From Magallana angulata (Eukaryota; Mollusca; Bivalvia; Ostreida; Ostreidae): a DNA stretch of 64,000 nucleotides. Shown in pieces: positions 1 to 10,862 of this stretch; position 1 is the first letter of the stretch, and every line of letters begins with the position of its first letter. Where the stretch lies: NCBI RefSeq assembly GCF_025612915.1, contig NC_069115.1:57587290-57651289 (forward strand), given 5' to 3'. Below the pieces are notes generated by a model. That model searched no databases and was not told where the DNA came from. It saw nothing but the letters and a program-made list of their open reading frames with translations. Made by a program: the position numbers and the translations under genes.

Positions 1-212
1 CGATCGGCTTGGTCGATTTATTGGGGCTCTCCTCTGACCACCCTGAAACATCAGTTTACACTTCGTTAACAAAAATCGCATCCGCTGGACTCCAACAAAC
101 TTGTCACATCTAAGAAATTTGGTCTCACCCAGTATAACTGCACAATAAATCGCTACCGATATACTACAAGTACAATACTCAATTCTCACCACAACTCACT
201 TGAATCTAGAAT

Positions 213-944
213 ATGCTCAATCGCTTCAACAGACTTTCGCTGAAAAAAATGGAACAACAACCTATTGATCTTGATGACGACATTCAAGGGAATCAGGAAG
301 CAGTATCCAAAATACCGGACCTGGACATATCAATCAATTTGCCTGAGGATACAAGCGTCAATTCGCATTGGAATCCTCCCCAGGAGTTGAACGAAATTAT
401 GGAGGCGTTGGAGAAGCGCTTAATTCTATCAAAACGAAAAGAAAGCATAAACCATGGCTTACGCACAGGACGATACCCCTCATGGTTTTCGGCATGGTTA
501 ACGTGTACAAAAAACCTTGGACAAGAAGATAATGAAAAGTTTGAAGCCCTCTTCAAACAGATAGCTTCAAATAAAACAAGGGAAACTGCTCAGGCAGTAG
601 TGAACTTTATTGATGATGAAATTAGAGAGAAGGAGGGAGTAATTCACAATCTAAGAGTATCAGCTCTAAAACGGATTAAGAATACGTCCTTTAACTTTAA
701 CCGCGAGCAGAAAAACTTTGACGAGATCATTTTGAACACAAACACCAAGCACCTGAAGGATCTGCAGGACTTTCGGGACAGACTACATTCCATTCCAACT
801 GCAACTGACAAACCACGGGAACAGGACGGTTACCGGCCATCCCAAGGAAAACCCGGACAGCACAGACAAAACTATCAGCGCCGCCATTACTCGGTAAATT
901 ACAAAGGCCATCGTTATCAGACACAGCGCAACAAACCATATTAA
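213..944 (+). CDS. PLE ORF1-like protein (basic, coiled-coil-like)
   Basis: A 243-aa ORF with an ATG at 213, lying 365 bp upstream of the reverse-transcriptase ORF on the same strand. I recognise no named domain. What can be seen is an acidic N-terminus (around residues 12-25), a middle segment rich in Glu, Lys, Leu and Asn that could form a coiled coil (about residues 105-180), and a C-terminal tail rich in Arg, His, Gln and Tyr (from about residue 200) that would suit nucleic-acid binding. Some PLE families carry an ORF1 with coiled coil and a basic tail, so the likely role is an RNA-binding accessory protein of the retroelement. That role is inferred from position and composition only. It could instead be a remnant of a neighbouring repeat. 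Confidence 0.55.
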   Translation: MLNRFNRLSLKKMEQQPIDLDDDIQGNQEAVSKIPDLDISINLPEDTSVNSHWNPPQELNEIMEALEKRLILSKRKESINHGLRTGRYPSWFSAWLTCTKNLGQEDNEKFEALFKQIASNKTRETAQAVVNFIDDEIREKEGVIHNLRVSALKRIKNTSFNFNREQKNFDEIILNTNTKHLKDLQDFRDRLHSIPTATDKPREQDGYRPSQGKPGQHRQNYQRRHYSVNYKGHRYQTQRNKPY

Positions 945-1115
945 CTATTGGACATTTACAGTACATAAAGTGAGATTGAAAATTGTGCTGTTATAGTTTA
1001 ATTTATTAAATATATTGCAACTTAACTTTTCTTGTATACCCTCTTTTTTGCTGATTTATTTATTTAATGTCACACTTGGAAGGCGTGTCATTGATCACGT
1101 GACACTCCATTTTAT

Positions 1116-1124
1116 TATATAAAA
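1116..1124 (+). promoter_or_regulatory. TATA-like box between the two PLE ORFs
   Basis: TATATAAAA lies about 190 bp upstream of the reverse-transcriptase ATG. An E-box-like CACGTG sits about 20 bp before it. This could be a promoter for the RT ORF, but AT-rich DNA gives such matches by chance. Confidence 0.25.
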
Positions 1125-1309
1125 TTTGTGTAGCTTCGTGCTTAAGTAAAACTATCAAAACCCTCTAACTTATCACATTCTGATACTTAGACGGGTTGTT
1201 TCACTTAATCACGGACAGTCCTCTATTACAACGTTAAACGTGTGATAGGCGGAACTTAAGTTACAGCTTCAATATTATTACGAACTCGGCAGTGAACTCC
1301 TCTATTAAA

Positions 1310-3244
1310 ATGGCAAGACGTTTTAATAGGCGGAAAAAAGAATCTAAATCAAAACAACGAATCAAGCCTTACGCTGCAAACCTCAAAATTGACAAATCAT
1401 GTCAAGATTTAGCAGAGGCACGCAAATTTGTCTTAAACCTATCCAGACATAAGCTCAATGACAACGAATACTCATTACTTGCCAAAGGGCTCAAATTTAT
1501 TCCATCACCAAAACAGAAGAATATAAAGAGGCGTATTTTGAAAGATTTTGATGAGTTTGCAAGAAAATTAAGATGCAAATATCACTTTGATACCGGTGCG
1601 GTTTCAAAACTTCACCCATTTAGAAAATCGTCGGGGTATCAACCCCCTACAACTTGTAATGAGCTCGAACAATACATTGACAAAACGAAATTAGAATTGT
1701 CGTCTATCACAACCAAAACACTCAGAGATAATCTGGTAAATAGTGAAAGAAACGCACTCTCTTCGCTAAATAACAATTCCAATATTGTCATAAAAAAAGC
1801 TGACAAAAGTAATACTATAGTTATAATGGACAGAGATCAGTATATCTCTGAGGCGGAGCGTCAATTACTTTCAAAACATTACATGCAAGTAGAAAAACCT
1901 GACTTACAACACTTGCACGACCTAATTCAAAAGAGAATTATTGAAATGCACGCAAGGGGCTCCATAGATAAAGATACTCTACGATTTCTTAAGGAACAAA
2001 AGCCGCTGCTTGAATGCGGTAATTTCTACCTGCTCCCTAAAATACACAAAATTCAGGACAACGTCCGAAATGCCCTCCTTAATGACCTATGTAGCATCAG
2101 ACGGCTACCCCCCGGACGGCCAATTATTGCTCAATGCAATACACCAACAAGAAAAATTGGGGCATATTGTGATTACTTTCTTATCCCAATTGTACAAAAA
2201 CAATCAACCTATATCAAGGATACAACTGATTTTATCAATAAGATCGAATCTTTACAACTCCCTACTGATGCGCTACTGATCACTTATGATGTAACCAGTA
2301 TGTATACAAACATGGAATTTGAAGAACTACTTAACGCTGTTAAACATGCGTACACCAACGCTAATAAGAGCAATTTAGACATACAGCATCCAGATGTCGG
2401 AGATTTAATTTTCCTGCTCAGATGCGTATTAGAAAACAATTACTTCGAATTTGACGGGAAATACTACAAGCAAATTATAGGATGTAGCATGGGTGCAATA
2501 CCTTCGCCAGAAATTTCGGATATGAGAATGTACGAAATTACTCGATACATAGAATCTCAATTTCAGTATTCTAACAAAATACTATTTCACGGAAGATTTA
2601 GAGATGATGGATTTATCATTTTTGATGGATCGAAAGAAGAAATCCTTAAGTTTTTTGACATCAGTAACAACTGTCACAGGCATCTTAAATTCACATTTGA
2701 AATTTCTCAAACATCCGTGGATTTTCTTGATACAACGGTCTACAAAGGCCTAAGATTTAGCAAATGTCAAAAACTGGATATCAAATCCTTTATCAAACCA
2801 ACGAATAATTTTCAATACCTTCATAGAAATAGCGCTCACAACGCATCAGTATTTAAAGGTTTCATCAAAGGAGAATGTATCAGGCATTCAAGAAACACAA
2901 ACGATCCATCCACCCTCAATATAACTTTAGAGGACTTCAAAGGGCACTTATTAAAGAGGGGTTACTCTGAAAAGGAAATAAATCCGATCATTGACGAAAT
3001 CTCAGGAAAAGAAAGGCAACTCTTACTGAGTAAAACAGAGGAAAAAATTAAACTCAAGCATCCACACGTCATGGTTACACAATTCAACCCCCGCGTCAAA
3101 GGATTAAAAAAACGTTTATTAAAGTACTGGAACATTTTGAAGACGGACTCAACTTGCAAACAGTTATTTGACACGGAACCTATCATTGCATACAGCAAAC
3201 ACAAAAATATCGGAGATCTTTTGATAAAATCTCGCTTGCAGTAG
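1310..3244 (+). CDS. Penelope-like reverse transcriptase, no GIY-YIG domain visible
   Basis: A 644-aa protein counted from the first ATG at 1310; the frame is open upstream to about 1292 without an ATG. Typical PLE reverse-transcriptase marks are seen in order: an N-terminal block with NLSRHKL and LLAKGLKFIPSP, FYLLPKIHK (about residue 240), the GRPII block (about 270), YDVTSMYTNM (catalytic motif A, about 326-335), GCSMGAIPSPEISD (about 391) and FRDDGFIIF (motif C, about 430). The active site reads RDDG rather than the common YVDD. The protein ends at NIGDLLIKSRLQ, the point after which endonuclease-bearing PLEs continue into a Cys-rich linker and GIY-YIG nuclease. None follows here, and the ribozyme begins 13 nt after the stop. 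It therefore looks like an endonuclease-lacking PLE, or one using an enzyme supplied elsewhere. Naiad-type elements carry the nuclease at the N-terminus, but no such domain is visible there either. Confidence 0.88.
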   Translation: MARRFNRRKKESKSKQRIKPYAANLKIDKSCQDLAEARKFVLNLSRHKLNDNEYSLLAKGLKFIPSPKQKNIKRRILKDFDEFARKLRCKYHFDTGAVSKLHPFRKSSGYQPPTTCNELEQYIDKTKLELSSITTKTLRDNLVNSERNALSSLNNNSNIVIKKADKSNTIVIMDRDQYISEAERQLLSKHYMQVEKPDLQHLHDLIQKRIIEMHARGSIDKDTLRFLKEQKPLLECGNFYLLPKIHKIQDNVRNALLNDLCSIRRLPPGRPIIAQCNTPTRKIGAYCDYFLIPIVQKQSTYIKDTTDFINKIESLQLPTDALLITYDVTSMYTNMEFEELLNAVKHAYTNANKSNLDIQHPDVGDLIFLLRCVLENNYFEFDGKYYKQIIGCSMGAIPSPEISDMRMYEITRYIESQFQYSNKILFHGRFRDDGFIIFDGSKEEILKFFDISNNCHRHLKFTFEISQTSVDFLDTTVYKGLRFSKCQKLDIKSFIKPTNNFQYLHRNSAHNASVFKGFIKGECIRHSRNTNDPSTLNITLEDFKGHLLKRGYSEKEINPIIDEISGKERQLLLSKTEEKIKLKHPHVMVTQFNPRVKGLKKRLLKYWNILKTDSTCKQLFDTEPIIAYSKHKNIGDLLIKSRLQ

Positions 3245-3257
3245 ATACATTAAATCT

Positions 3258-3376
3258 GGACCCCTGATGAGGCTTACTTAACCGCCGAAACACTCTACAA
3301 CTACCATTATAACTACATGTATTTTTTCAATATTATCATGATGCAACAATCAGGTGTGGTTTAGAGTGTCGGGTCC
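3258..3376 (+). ncRNA. Hammerhead ribozyme (type I topology) in PLE 3' end
   Basis: All invariant parts can be placed. Stem I is GGACCC (3258-3263) with GGGTCC (3371-3376), 6 perfect pairs. The core is CTGATGA (3264-3270). Stem II is GGC (3271-3273) with GCC (3284-3286) around a 10-nt loop. GAAA occupies 3287-3290. Stem III is ACACTCTA (3290-3297) with TAGAGTGT (3362-3369), 8 perfect pairs closing a 64-nt loop. The cleavage triplet is GTC (3368-3370), with predicted self-cleavage after C3370. Hammerheads are established parts of PLEs, usually in minimal form; the long stem III loop here is unusual. In PLEs the ribozyme is thought to process the element's RNA. The call rests on secondary structure alone. 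Confidence 0.9.
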
Positions 3377-4889
3377 TAATAATTCAATATCAAGTCTGGT
3401 TGATTGATGTTGTTTATTTTAAACATCACCCTAAGGAGTATAAAGTCACTCCATTATCTGACATTGAACTATGAATAATGATAAACAGTTCTACTTATTG
3501 TATGACCTGTCGGATATAGTATGGTAAAGATTTATCTAATGTGAATGTACTGTCACAAGTTTACCCGTAGTAATCAGGGGCAACACCTACGGTTATCTGT
3601 AGTACCCTTGTCCGTTTGTTCGACTGTCCTCGAAATGTATCTTACACAAGTCAATACATATAAGTACTAGTTTTCTGCAGCAATCAGGGTCTTCTTTCTT
3701 TATTACAGAAGGCACCCTGTCCATTATAATGCAGAATTCAGTGTTTCATTGCTCATATATATTATTTCATTCGTTGATTTTAATTTTCTAGGCGTGTTGC
3801 AAATAAAAAGTTCTCAAAGTAACCGCAATTGATTACTGAAAATTCTACAAGTATCGTGTTTCTAATATTCATAATCATGAAAAATGATGACATCGTTAAT
3901 CCCTATGTAGATGAAGTAAAGAGATGAATAAATGATTGACGTATTATTCTGAGAAAAATTCATTTCAGATACAAAATGAACAAAAAAAAACATAAGTAAA
4001 AGTATGTAATATTTCTTTACATAACATTACAACAAGGAAATTGACTGTAGTTACATGTAGTTGTGTTTCACTTATGAGAGATGGTCTTTGTACATGTAGA
4101 TCTCTGTGGGAGATAGCTTAATGAGTAATCCTATAATGTTTATATACATGATAAAATATCACAGGATTAAAATAAAGATATATTTTCTCTTCGGTCTTGT
4201 AAGAGAGATTTAATATATCTAATATCTGAGAAGGAATTGATAATGTTTCCTCATAAATAATCAAACACAAAAAATGTGGTATTTTTGTTTTTAAAGTAGT
4301 GCGTAATATTTTGAATTGCGGAAAAGTTTAATTTCTTTTGATTCACAAAATTTATGATTTTTATGATGACATATCGCTCTTAACCCTTTAAGTAGTCAAA
4401 TAAATCATTCCTATGCGTTTTATTTCCCTAACGGTAAGCCATACTCCATAAAAACTATTGAACTATCAACATTTAACAAATGTAAATTGAAGAACACTTA
4501 GAGCAATCTTTCCTCTTCCTGTCTTGTGTCCGTGTTATATCAATTTATAATCGTCAATATACAGAGCTTATTCATTTTTAAGCCAAATCGAAAGTAGAGT
4601 CTATTTGTTGGTATTTAGGACATTTTAGCATTAAAGGTGGGTATGACTTCCATTGCTTTGTGAGATTTTAAATGTTTAATCTGATTAGACGATAAAATTG
4701 TTTTTTCAAACGTTTATGTTTCTTCTGCTCGTCATTGTAAAAGGTCATTAAGGATTTAAATAAACTGAGTAAGTCAATTACATATAGTACTACAAGAATA
4801 ATGAATGACTGAATATGACTCAATGACTATTCCAGTACATGTAACCAAATGCTTCGAATTTATTTATCAACCATAACTTTGACTGAGAC
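3377..4889. other. Gene-free AT-rich stretch between PLE and GMC gene
   Basis: No coding region, RNA gene or clear repeat was seen. The first part may be the 3' tail of the PLE. The last few hundred bases should hold the promoter and 5' UTR of the GMC gene, but no convincing TATA box was found. Confidence 0.5.
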
Positions 4890-7800
4890 ATGCGTTACAG
4901 AATGGACGATGTTCTCTTCCAGACCATGGGTTGGCGGTGGCCTGTATTGACTGTTTCCTGTGCTGTTTTTGTATATTACTACATATACAGCCGCAGTGAT
5001 CCACGTGTATCTGGCCACGTGTCAGCAAACAGCTCCTACGACTATATAATTGGTTGGTAATTGAATAATCTTAAGTGTTGTGACAGCGCTGATGAAACCT
5101 TTGGTCAACATTTGTTGCCGGTTATCAGCTTATCGTAATATTTCTTGTATATAACGGTGTGATTTGAACCCTGTAATACCTGCGATTTTAATATATGCTA
5201 CTGTACCCGGAAATTATTCACCTTGCATGGTTGAATTACTCATGCTCAAAAGCAAACGAAATTCTTTATCCAAACCTATTTCTGCAATGCTCAACTGGTT
5301 AATACTAATATATAGTCTAGTTGAAGAAATTAACAAAAAATCTCAAGCTCGGATCAAAATAAAATTTAAGAACTCTAAAGACTAAATGCTAATTACAACA
5401 TTTTCACGTTATTGCATATGGTTCATAATTCGACTAATATCGACATCTAAAGCTACATTGTATTATAATATTTTTTTCCTCGGTAAATTCCCTAGGCTTG
5501 TTATCATTAAAAACTTTTTCCTTGTTAACACAAATATTCGAAATAAAATATGTTAATATATAGTGGGAGCAGGGACGGCGGGTTGTGTTCTCGCCACCAG
5601 ACTGTCCGAGCACCCGGATATTTCAGTCTTGCTCCTGGAGGCGGGCGGGTCAGAGGAAGATAACCCCGTCATCCGGGTACCTTTTGCGGCTCTAGAACTT
5701 CAGAATAGTGAGGTAGACTGGGCGTATAGAACTGAGCCCCAGCAGAAGGCGTGCCTTGGCATGGACAAACAGGTCAGGATACTAGCCTTCGTCCTTTATT
5801 ATCCTTTACTATATCTATAGATGTTGAGTAAGCCTGAGTTGATTTCAAACAAAAAGGAATAAACACCGCAACTTTCACATTAAATGGAGATTTTCAATAG
5901 AATAGGTATCAACGTACTTGAAAATTGCAATTTGTCACGATTTAATTTTTTGATAAACAGTTAAGTACAAATTTAATGTAGAGATGTGCATGGCCCAGGG
6001 GGAAGGTTCTGGGAGGGTCAGGATCTATAAACAATCTAATTTACGTCCGAGGAAATCGCCATGACTATGATGGCTGGGCGAGGGAAGGCTGCGATGGTTG
6101 GAGCTACAAGGAGGTACTACCGTACTTCATCAAATCCGAGGACATTCAAATACCGGAATTTAGAAACTCAGGTACTGGTTCTCATACCTTTTGATTTGTT
6201 TTGTTTTTAATATAACTATCTATGTCTCTACTGCTGACTGTTATATGATACCCCTGGTTTTGACTTTATAGCTTACCGCGGTAAAGGGGGACCACTCCCT
6301 GTTAAGGATGGCACCGTCACTCCCCTTGCTGACATATACAGACAGGCAATGGAGGAATTAGGGTACACAGACACAGACTGCAACGGCAGAACCCAGACAG
6401 GTAAACAAGTTTCTGGATAACTTCGAGATAAGTTAATTAATTAGAAAGTAATTCTTATTTAAAAAATAATTATTACTATACCTCGGTCCAATACTACAAC
6501 CGTACCAGAAAACTAGAGTCTTTGTAATTTTCTTGTAAAATTGTTGGTTTTCTATAGTTGTCTTGACTGAGATTTTATGTTTAAAACAGTTTTCTTGAAA
6601 CACCAAACTATATTTAAATGTAGTTAAAAGTTTCCTTTGAAAATCAATCAGAAATCTATCTTTTCCTGTAATATACAGTTTGACTTGCTTTACTGCTTAG
6701 GGTACTGTCCCACACAGGAGAACGTCATGGGAGGGGAGAGATGGAGCACAGCTCGAGCCTTCCTCCGGCCCGCCATGAATCGCCCCAACCTCCACGTCAT
6801 AATGAACGCCCACGTCACCAAGGTAAGTTCTGTTTTACCGGAAGTACATATGTATGAAGGAAAAGGTTGATAGTAAGGTGGAAGTATCCTCGTTTTAAGG
6901 AAGGAAATGATCAAGCTTACTTTTATAACTGTGTCTGAGAATATTGTAAATATGATACTTTGAACGATCTTATCATTTTCTATCAAGTTTAACTATAAAC
7001 TATAGAAAATAATTTATTTAATTAAGGTATCCCATTCCTCAATGTTGTTGTATCAAGATTTTCTTGAGAAGTATATCATTGAAATCGGTAGACAGAACAT
7101 ACTTAAAAAATACAAAGATAATGGGGGTCAGTATCCATCCCTCTGAGTTATGGCCTATTTAATTTGACCTTTTCGCACCTAAAATGCAATTTCATCCTGA
7201 TTAGGATTTGTTGTCAGTATTTTTGATGAAGCAAACTTATTTCTTCAAATATTGTTTTTAATTATGCACAATGGTCACACTGGATAGAGGGATTACGCAA
7301 AAAATCTGTACGAAGCTGCATAAATTTTTGTGTGACCTTTTTGCACTTAAAATAGACAATTTCTATAATAGTTACAATTTGATTTGAAATAAAAACTTTT
7401 TGAATATCAAGAATTTTATAAGATTAATCCAGTTTGCCTAGATATGTATTCAGTATCATTTTTACATAATATAACATGGGGGTCAGTGATGTCAAAGTTT
7501 GGATATAGGGCTTTAAAGGTAAAATTCTCGCAAAATTTGGCTTAAAAAAATTCAGACATGTTCTATATATTTGCATGATTTTATGCTAAACGGCTATCAC
7601 ATTCTTAAGATTTGATTTTGTACATGTCACACAGAACCTATAAAATATGTTACAAACCTATCAAATGTTAAAAATGTGAATAATGAATAAAGTATAATAA
7701 AAAGAAAAGTATATTGAAAATTCATAAAATTGCTTGTTTCTGTCATTTTCGTCTATAAAAACCTTCCGCACGAAAAAATAGTTCCCCAAAAAAGTTGTTT

Positions 7801-10800
7801 GTTTCTTGATTTCAAATGGATTTTCTTTATGAATGTTGTGTAATTATGAAATAATAATCTATCTGTGATGATTAAATAAATAAAATCAAACTCATTTCAA
7901 ATATAATGATTATCTGCGCAATGAAATCAAAACATGAGGAGTGAGATACCTTAAGAATCGTTGAGTGCATGCGTGGGTTTAGCAGCTGCTTAGCTTATAC
8001 TGCCTTCTCCATAAGCGTATGCAGTGATCTAGGCGTAGCATGTTAAAACTACTCATAATCAAACCGCATGTTGCGTTATATTTTTAAGAATGAATAACAT
8101 ATGAATGATCGTTTATGGTGAAAAAAATTGTTTTCAGATTTTGACAGATGAAAAGACGGTGACAGGTGTGTCCTTCATCAAAGACAACATAAAACACACC
8201 GTAAGGGCCACAAAGGAGGTCGTGTTGACAGCCGGCGCCATTAACAACCCCCAGCTACTTATGCTGTCCGGCATAGGGCCAAAGAAACATTTACAGCAAA
8301 TGAATGTAGGTCCCTAAGTATTTTTATTCAAAGTGAAGAGACAATTTGTGTACAATTTAATCAAACTATTTAATTTTTTTTATATATTGGAGTGGATCAA
8401 ACGAATTCTGTTTGGTGAAATATTTGTTTATATTTACATCTACCAAGTATTATTCCCTCTATTTCATACGGAAACTTATAGTTAATCCATAGCTCTATAG
8501 AAACAGCCAGACTGAAATATACACGCCCCGTTTATCGATTGGTCGAAATTTACAACGGTTGAAAATGACAAGAAACTGACAGGACTGAAATTGACACGCC
8601 CCGTTTATCAAGTGGTTAAAACCTACAGTGACCTAAGAAAAATCACAAACTCCACAAAATAATCATGATGATGTCCAAAGTCTCACAGGAGACGATCTGA
8701 CTGTTTCTTTTAGCTACTGTACTTATGTACATTAACAGTAATTTAATGAATTTTACTTCTTTTCATTAATCAATTTATTAATTAGCTTAATAAAAGATGT
8801 TAATATGAACAATCAAATGCTTTCTTTGGTGTTTCATAGTGTTATGAAGGTAGCGATCATTGCAGTAAAAATTTACATAACCCGCTAACTGAACAAATGA
8901 ACACAGTTGACTTTAGAAGATGATCAGTGCCTACACGTACATAAGAAATTAGTTCGCGAAAATCATTATAAGTCATTATAATCTCTTAATTTTCGGCATG
9001 TCGTACCTGCAGATTCCGGTTATGGCCGACCTTCCGGTTGGAGACAATCTACAGGATCACATCTTGATGGGGGTCACCTTCAATGACCGGACCAATAGCG
9101 CGGGGGCGGCGCTGCCCTCACTGGCCACCATGTTACAGTACCTCATCTTTCGGTCAGGTCAGTGGCTGATTGATTTTTGTTGATTGTTTGCATTGTTGTT
9201 TGATTCTTAATAAAATGATTAATAAGATATGTTATAATTATTTAATCTCTAAAAAAAGAAATAATTATAATAATGAAGTAAAATTTAGTTCCATTATCAA
9301 GCTGCCTAAATAGCCCCCCATTTTTAAAACCGAAAGGTGTTTATTCATACTTTGATGAACTATGTTGTTTATCAGGCACACTCAGCGAACCACATTTAGA
9401 AGCCAGTGTATTCATTAAAGACGACGACAGCCAATTTCCTTCAACACAATTTACGTTTTATAGCATCCAGAACCATCCAGAACTTATCGACAAATTCATT
9501 AAGCTGACGAATCTTGATCCAAAGGTAGGTTCTAGCACTGTTGATTTACTAGACACGGTAACATATAACAAATGTACCACTGCGTATTGAGGAGATGCCG
9601 TTTATTAGTTAATAAGTTTATATTTTGTGTTGGACTCGGATACAATATGCATGACAGCCTTTCTGGGTTCATTGAGATTTATGTGTGTCTATTTTGTATA
9701 AGATAAGAGATGGGATGCGAGAGAGATTCCAAAAAAGCATCAACACAGAAATAGGGACGTTTTTTGTAGAAAATATACTTCTCCACCCAAAAAGTCGTGG
9801 AACTATTCGACTTCAAAGTGCAGACCCGTTTGATCCTCCGCTCATTGATCCCAACTATTTAGATCACCCGGATGATGCAAAGGTCCTCCTTAAAGGTAAC
9901 GTAAGGGACCAATCAAGTGGCTCGACACTCCCTATCTCTGGAGAACCCTTTATGAAATACCGATAAAATCTTGTGAATTTTATATGAATTATTGTAAATT
10001 TTTTTCAAAGAAACTATGTTGATATTATTTTATCCTTTATTGTATTTTAGAGGTGGATTATACTATATGATGTAATTATACAGGTATAGATACGATGATG
10101 AAAATAGCCAATACAACCGCGTTCAGGTCTATTGGCGCCTCACCTAACGACCCCTCGGACGAGTACCTGCCCCCATGTAATGAACTGCCTTTCCCCTCTA
10201 AGGAGTACTGGGTCTGTAGGATGACCCACTATGCCTATACAGTGTACCACCCCACGTCTACCTGTAAAATGGGGGCGGCGAATGACGTCACTGCAGTGGT
10301 AGATCCACAACTCAGGTATACATACAGCTTACCTGTACATATATACAATAATGCTTTTACATGACACCAAGTAAAATGAGAGATTAACCTTTGTTTGCAT
10401 GGCTGAGATGAGAGCGTTTGCAATGTGTAAGGTTTGTAAATGTTGACTGAAGGACTTTTTTAATTGCATTAAATAAATTTTTAATAGCTAATTGGTATGA
10501 CACTGAAATATTATTTAACAAAAGTAGGAAGGAGAGATGATTGTGATACAATGATCAAAATGTTCACCCTTGAAACATACGATAGAAAAAAAACACCCAT
10601 TAATCGTCATTGCATTATTTTTATATCATCAAAATTTACGAGATTTTTTATATTATGTCTATACAATATACATTGATTGTTTGGGGGAAATTGTAGGGTA
10701 ATTGGAATAAAGAATCTCCGAGTAGCGGACGCTTCCGTCATGCGCAATATACCATCAGGAAACACAAACGCTCCAACGATAATGATTGCAGAGAAAGCAG

Positions 10801-10862
10801 CAGACTTGATCCTAGGGATAGACAGTGTTAAACATATCAGGAAGGTGACAGAAAACTTATGA
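4890..10862 (+). CDS. GMC oxidoreductase (choline/glucose dehydrogenase-like), 11 exons
   Basis: FAD-dependent GMC family enzyme of 621 aa, the usual length. Exons: 4890-5052, 5564-5772, 5982-6171, 6272-6400, 6701-6822, 8138-8305, 9013-9157, 9376-9524, 9703-9895, 10084-10315, 10697-10862; all introns are GT-AG and phases agree. Residues about 16-33 form a hydrophobic segment (signal anchor). The FAD dinucleotide motif VGAGTAGC is at about 55-62, split by intron 1. GMC signature 1 ([12 protein letters not shown]) falls in exon 3, signature 2 ([15 protein letters not shown]) in exon 6, the catalytic His in [10 protein letters not shown] (about 545) and the active-site Asn in NTNAP (about 591). 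The family oxidises alcohols such as choline, glucose or sterols; the substrate cannot be read here. An in-frame ATG at 4902 is an alternative start. Intron 5 carries a TTAA element, intron 6 a dispersed repeat. Confidence 0.93.
7022..7954. mobile_element. TTAA-flanked element with ~24-bp inverted termini, in GMC intron 5
   Basis: The left end TTAAGGTATCCCATTCCTCA (from 7022) is matched in inverse orientation at 7931-7954, where the reverse complement reads TTAAGGTATCTCACTCCTCA. Both ends sit on TTAA. At 933 bp with no ORF it looks like a non-autonomous DNA transposon. TTAA targets are typical of piggyBac-type elements, but these tips do not begin like known piggyBac ends, so the superfamily is open. 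It makes up most of the 1.3 kb intron between exons 5 and 6. Confidence 0.65.
8505..8895 (+). repeat. Dispersed repeat, copy 1 (GMC intron 6)
   Basis: Related to 50075-50455. Shared blocks in the same order are GAAACTGACAGG, TTTATCRATYGGTCGAAA-like sequence, AAATGCTTTCTYY and a closing segment GTTATGAAGGTA...TTACATAACCCGCTAA. The closing segment forms a hairpin with a stem of the GGTTATG/CATAACC type. This copy also has an internal direct repeat: the block around ACACGCCCCGTTTATC occurs at about 8510-8551 and 8584-8626. The element class is not known to me. Confidence 0.5.

Larger units (their letters stand above)
1..3376 (+). mobile_element. Penelope-like retroelement (PLE), 3' part, cut by window start
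   Basis: This block holds a basic coiled-coil-like ORF (213-944), an intergenic spacer, a PLE-type reverse-transcriptase ORF (1310-3244) and a hammerhead ribozyme fold (3258-3376). PLEs are retroelements separate from LINEs and LTR elements, and many are known to carry hammerhead ribozymes in their terminal repeats. Both ORFs are open, so the part in view looks whole. The 5' end lies before the window, and I found no second copy of the ribozyme or a clear terminal repeat inside it. The 3' boundary is uncertain; 3376 is only the last base of the ribozyme. Confidence 0.8.

Noticed and set aside
5086-5100. CTGATGAAAC resembling fused hammerhead core boxes
   Set aside because: No stem II between the boxes and no pairing flanks.
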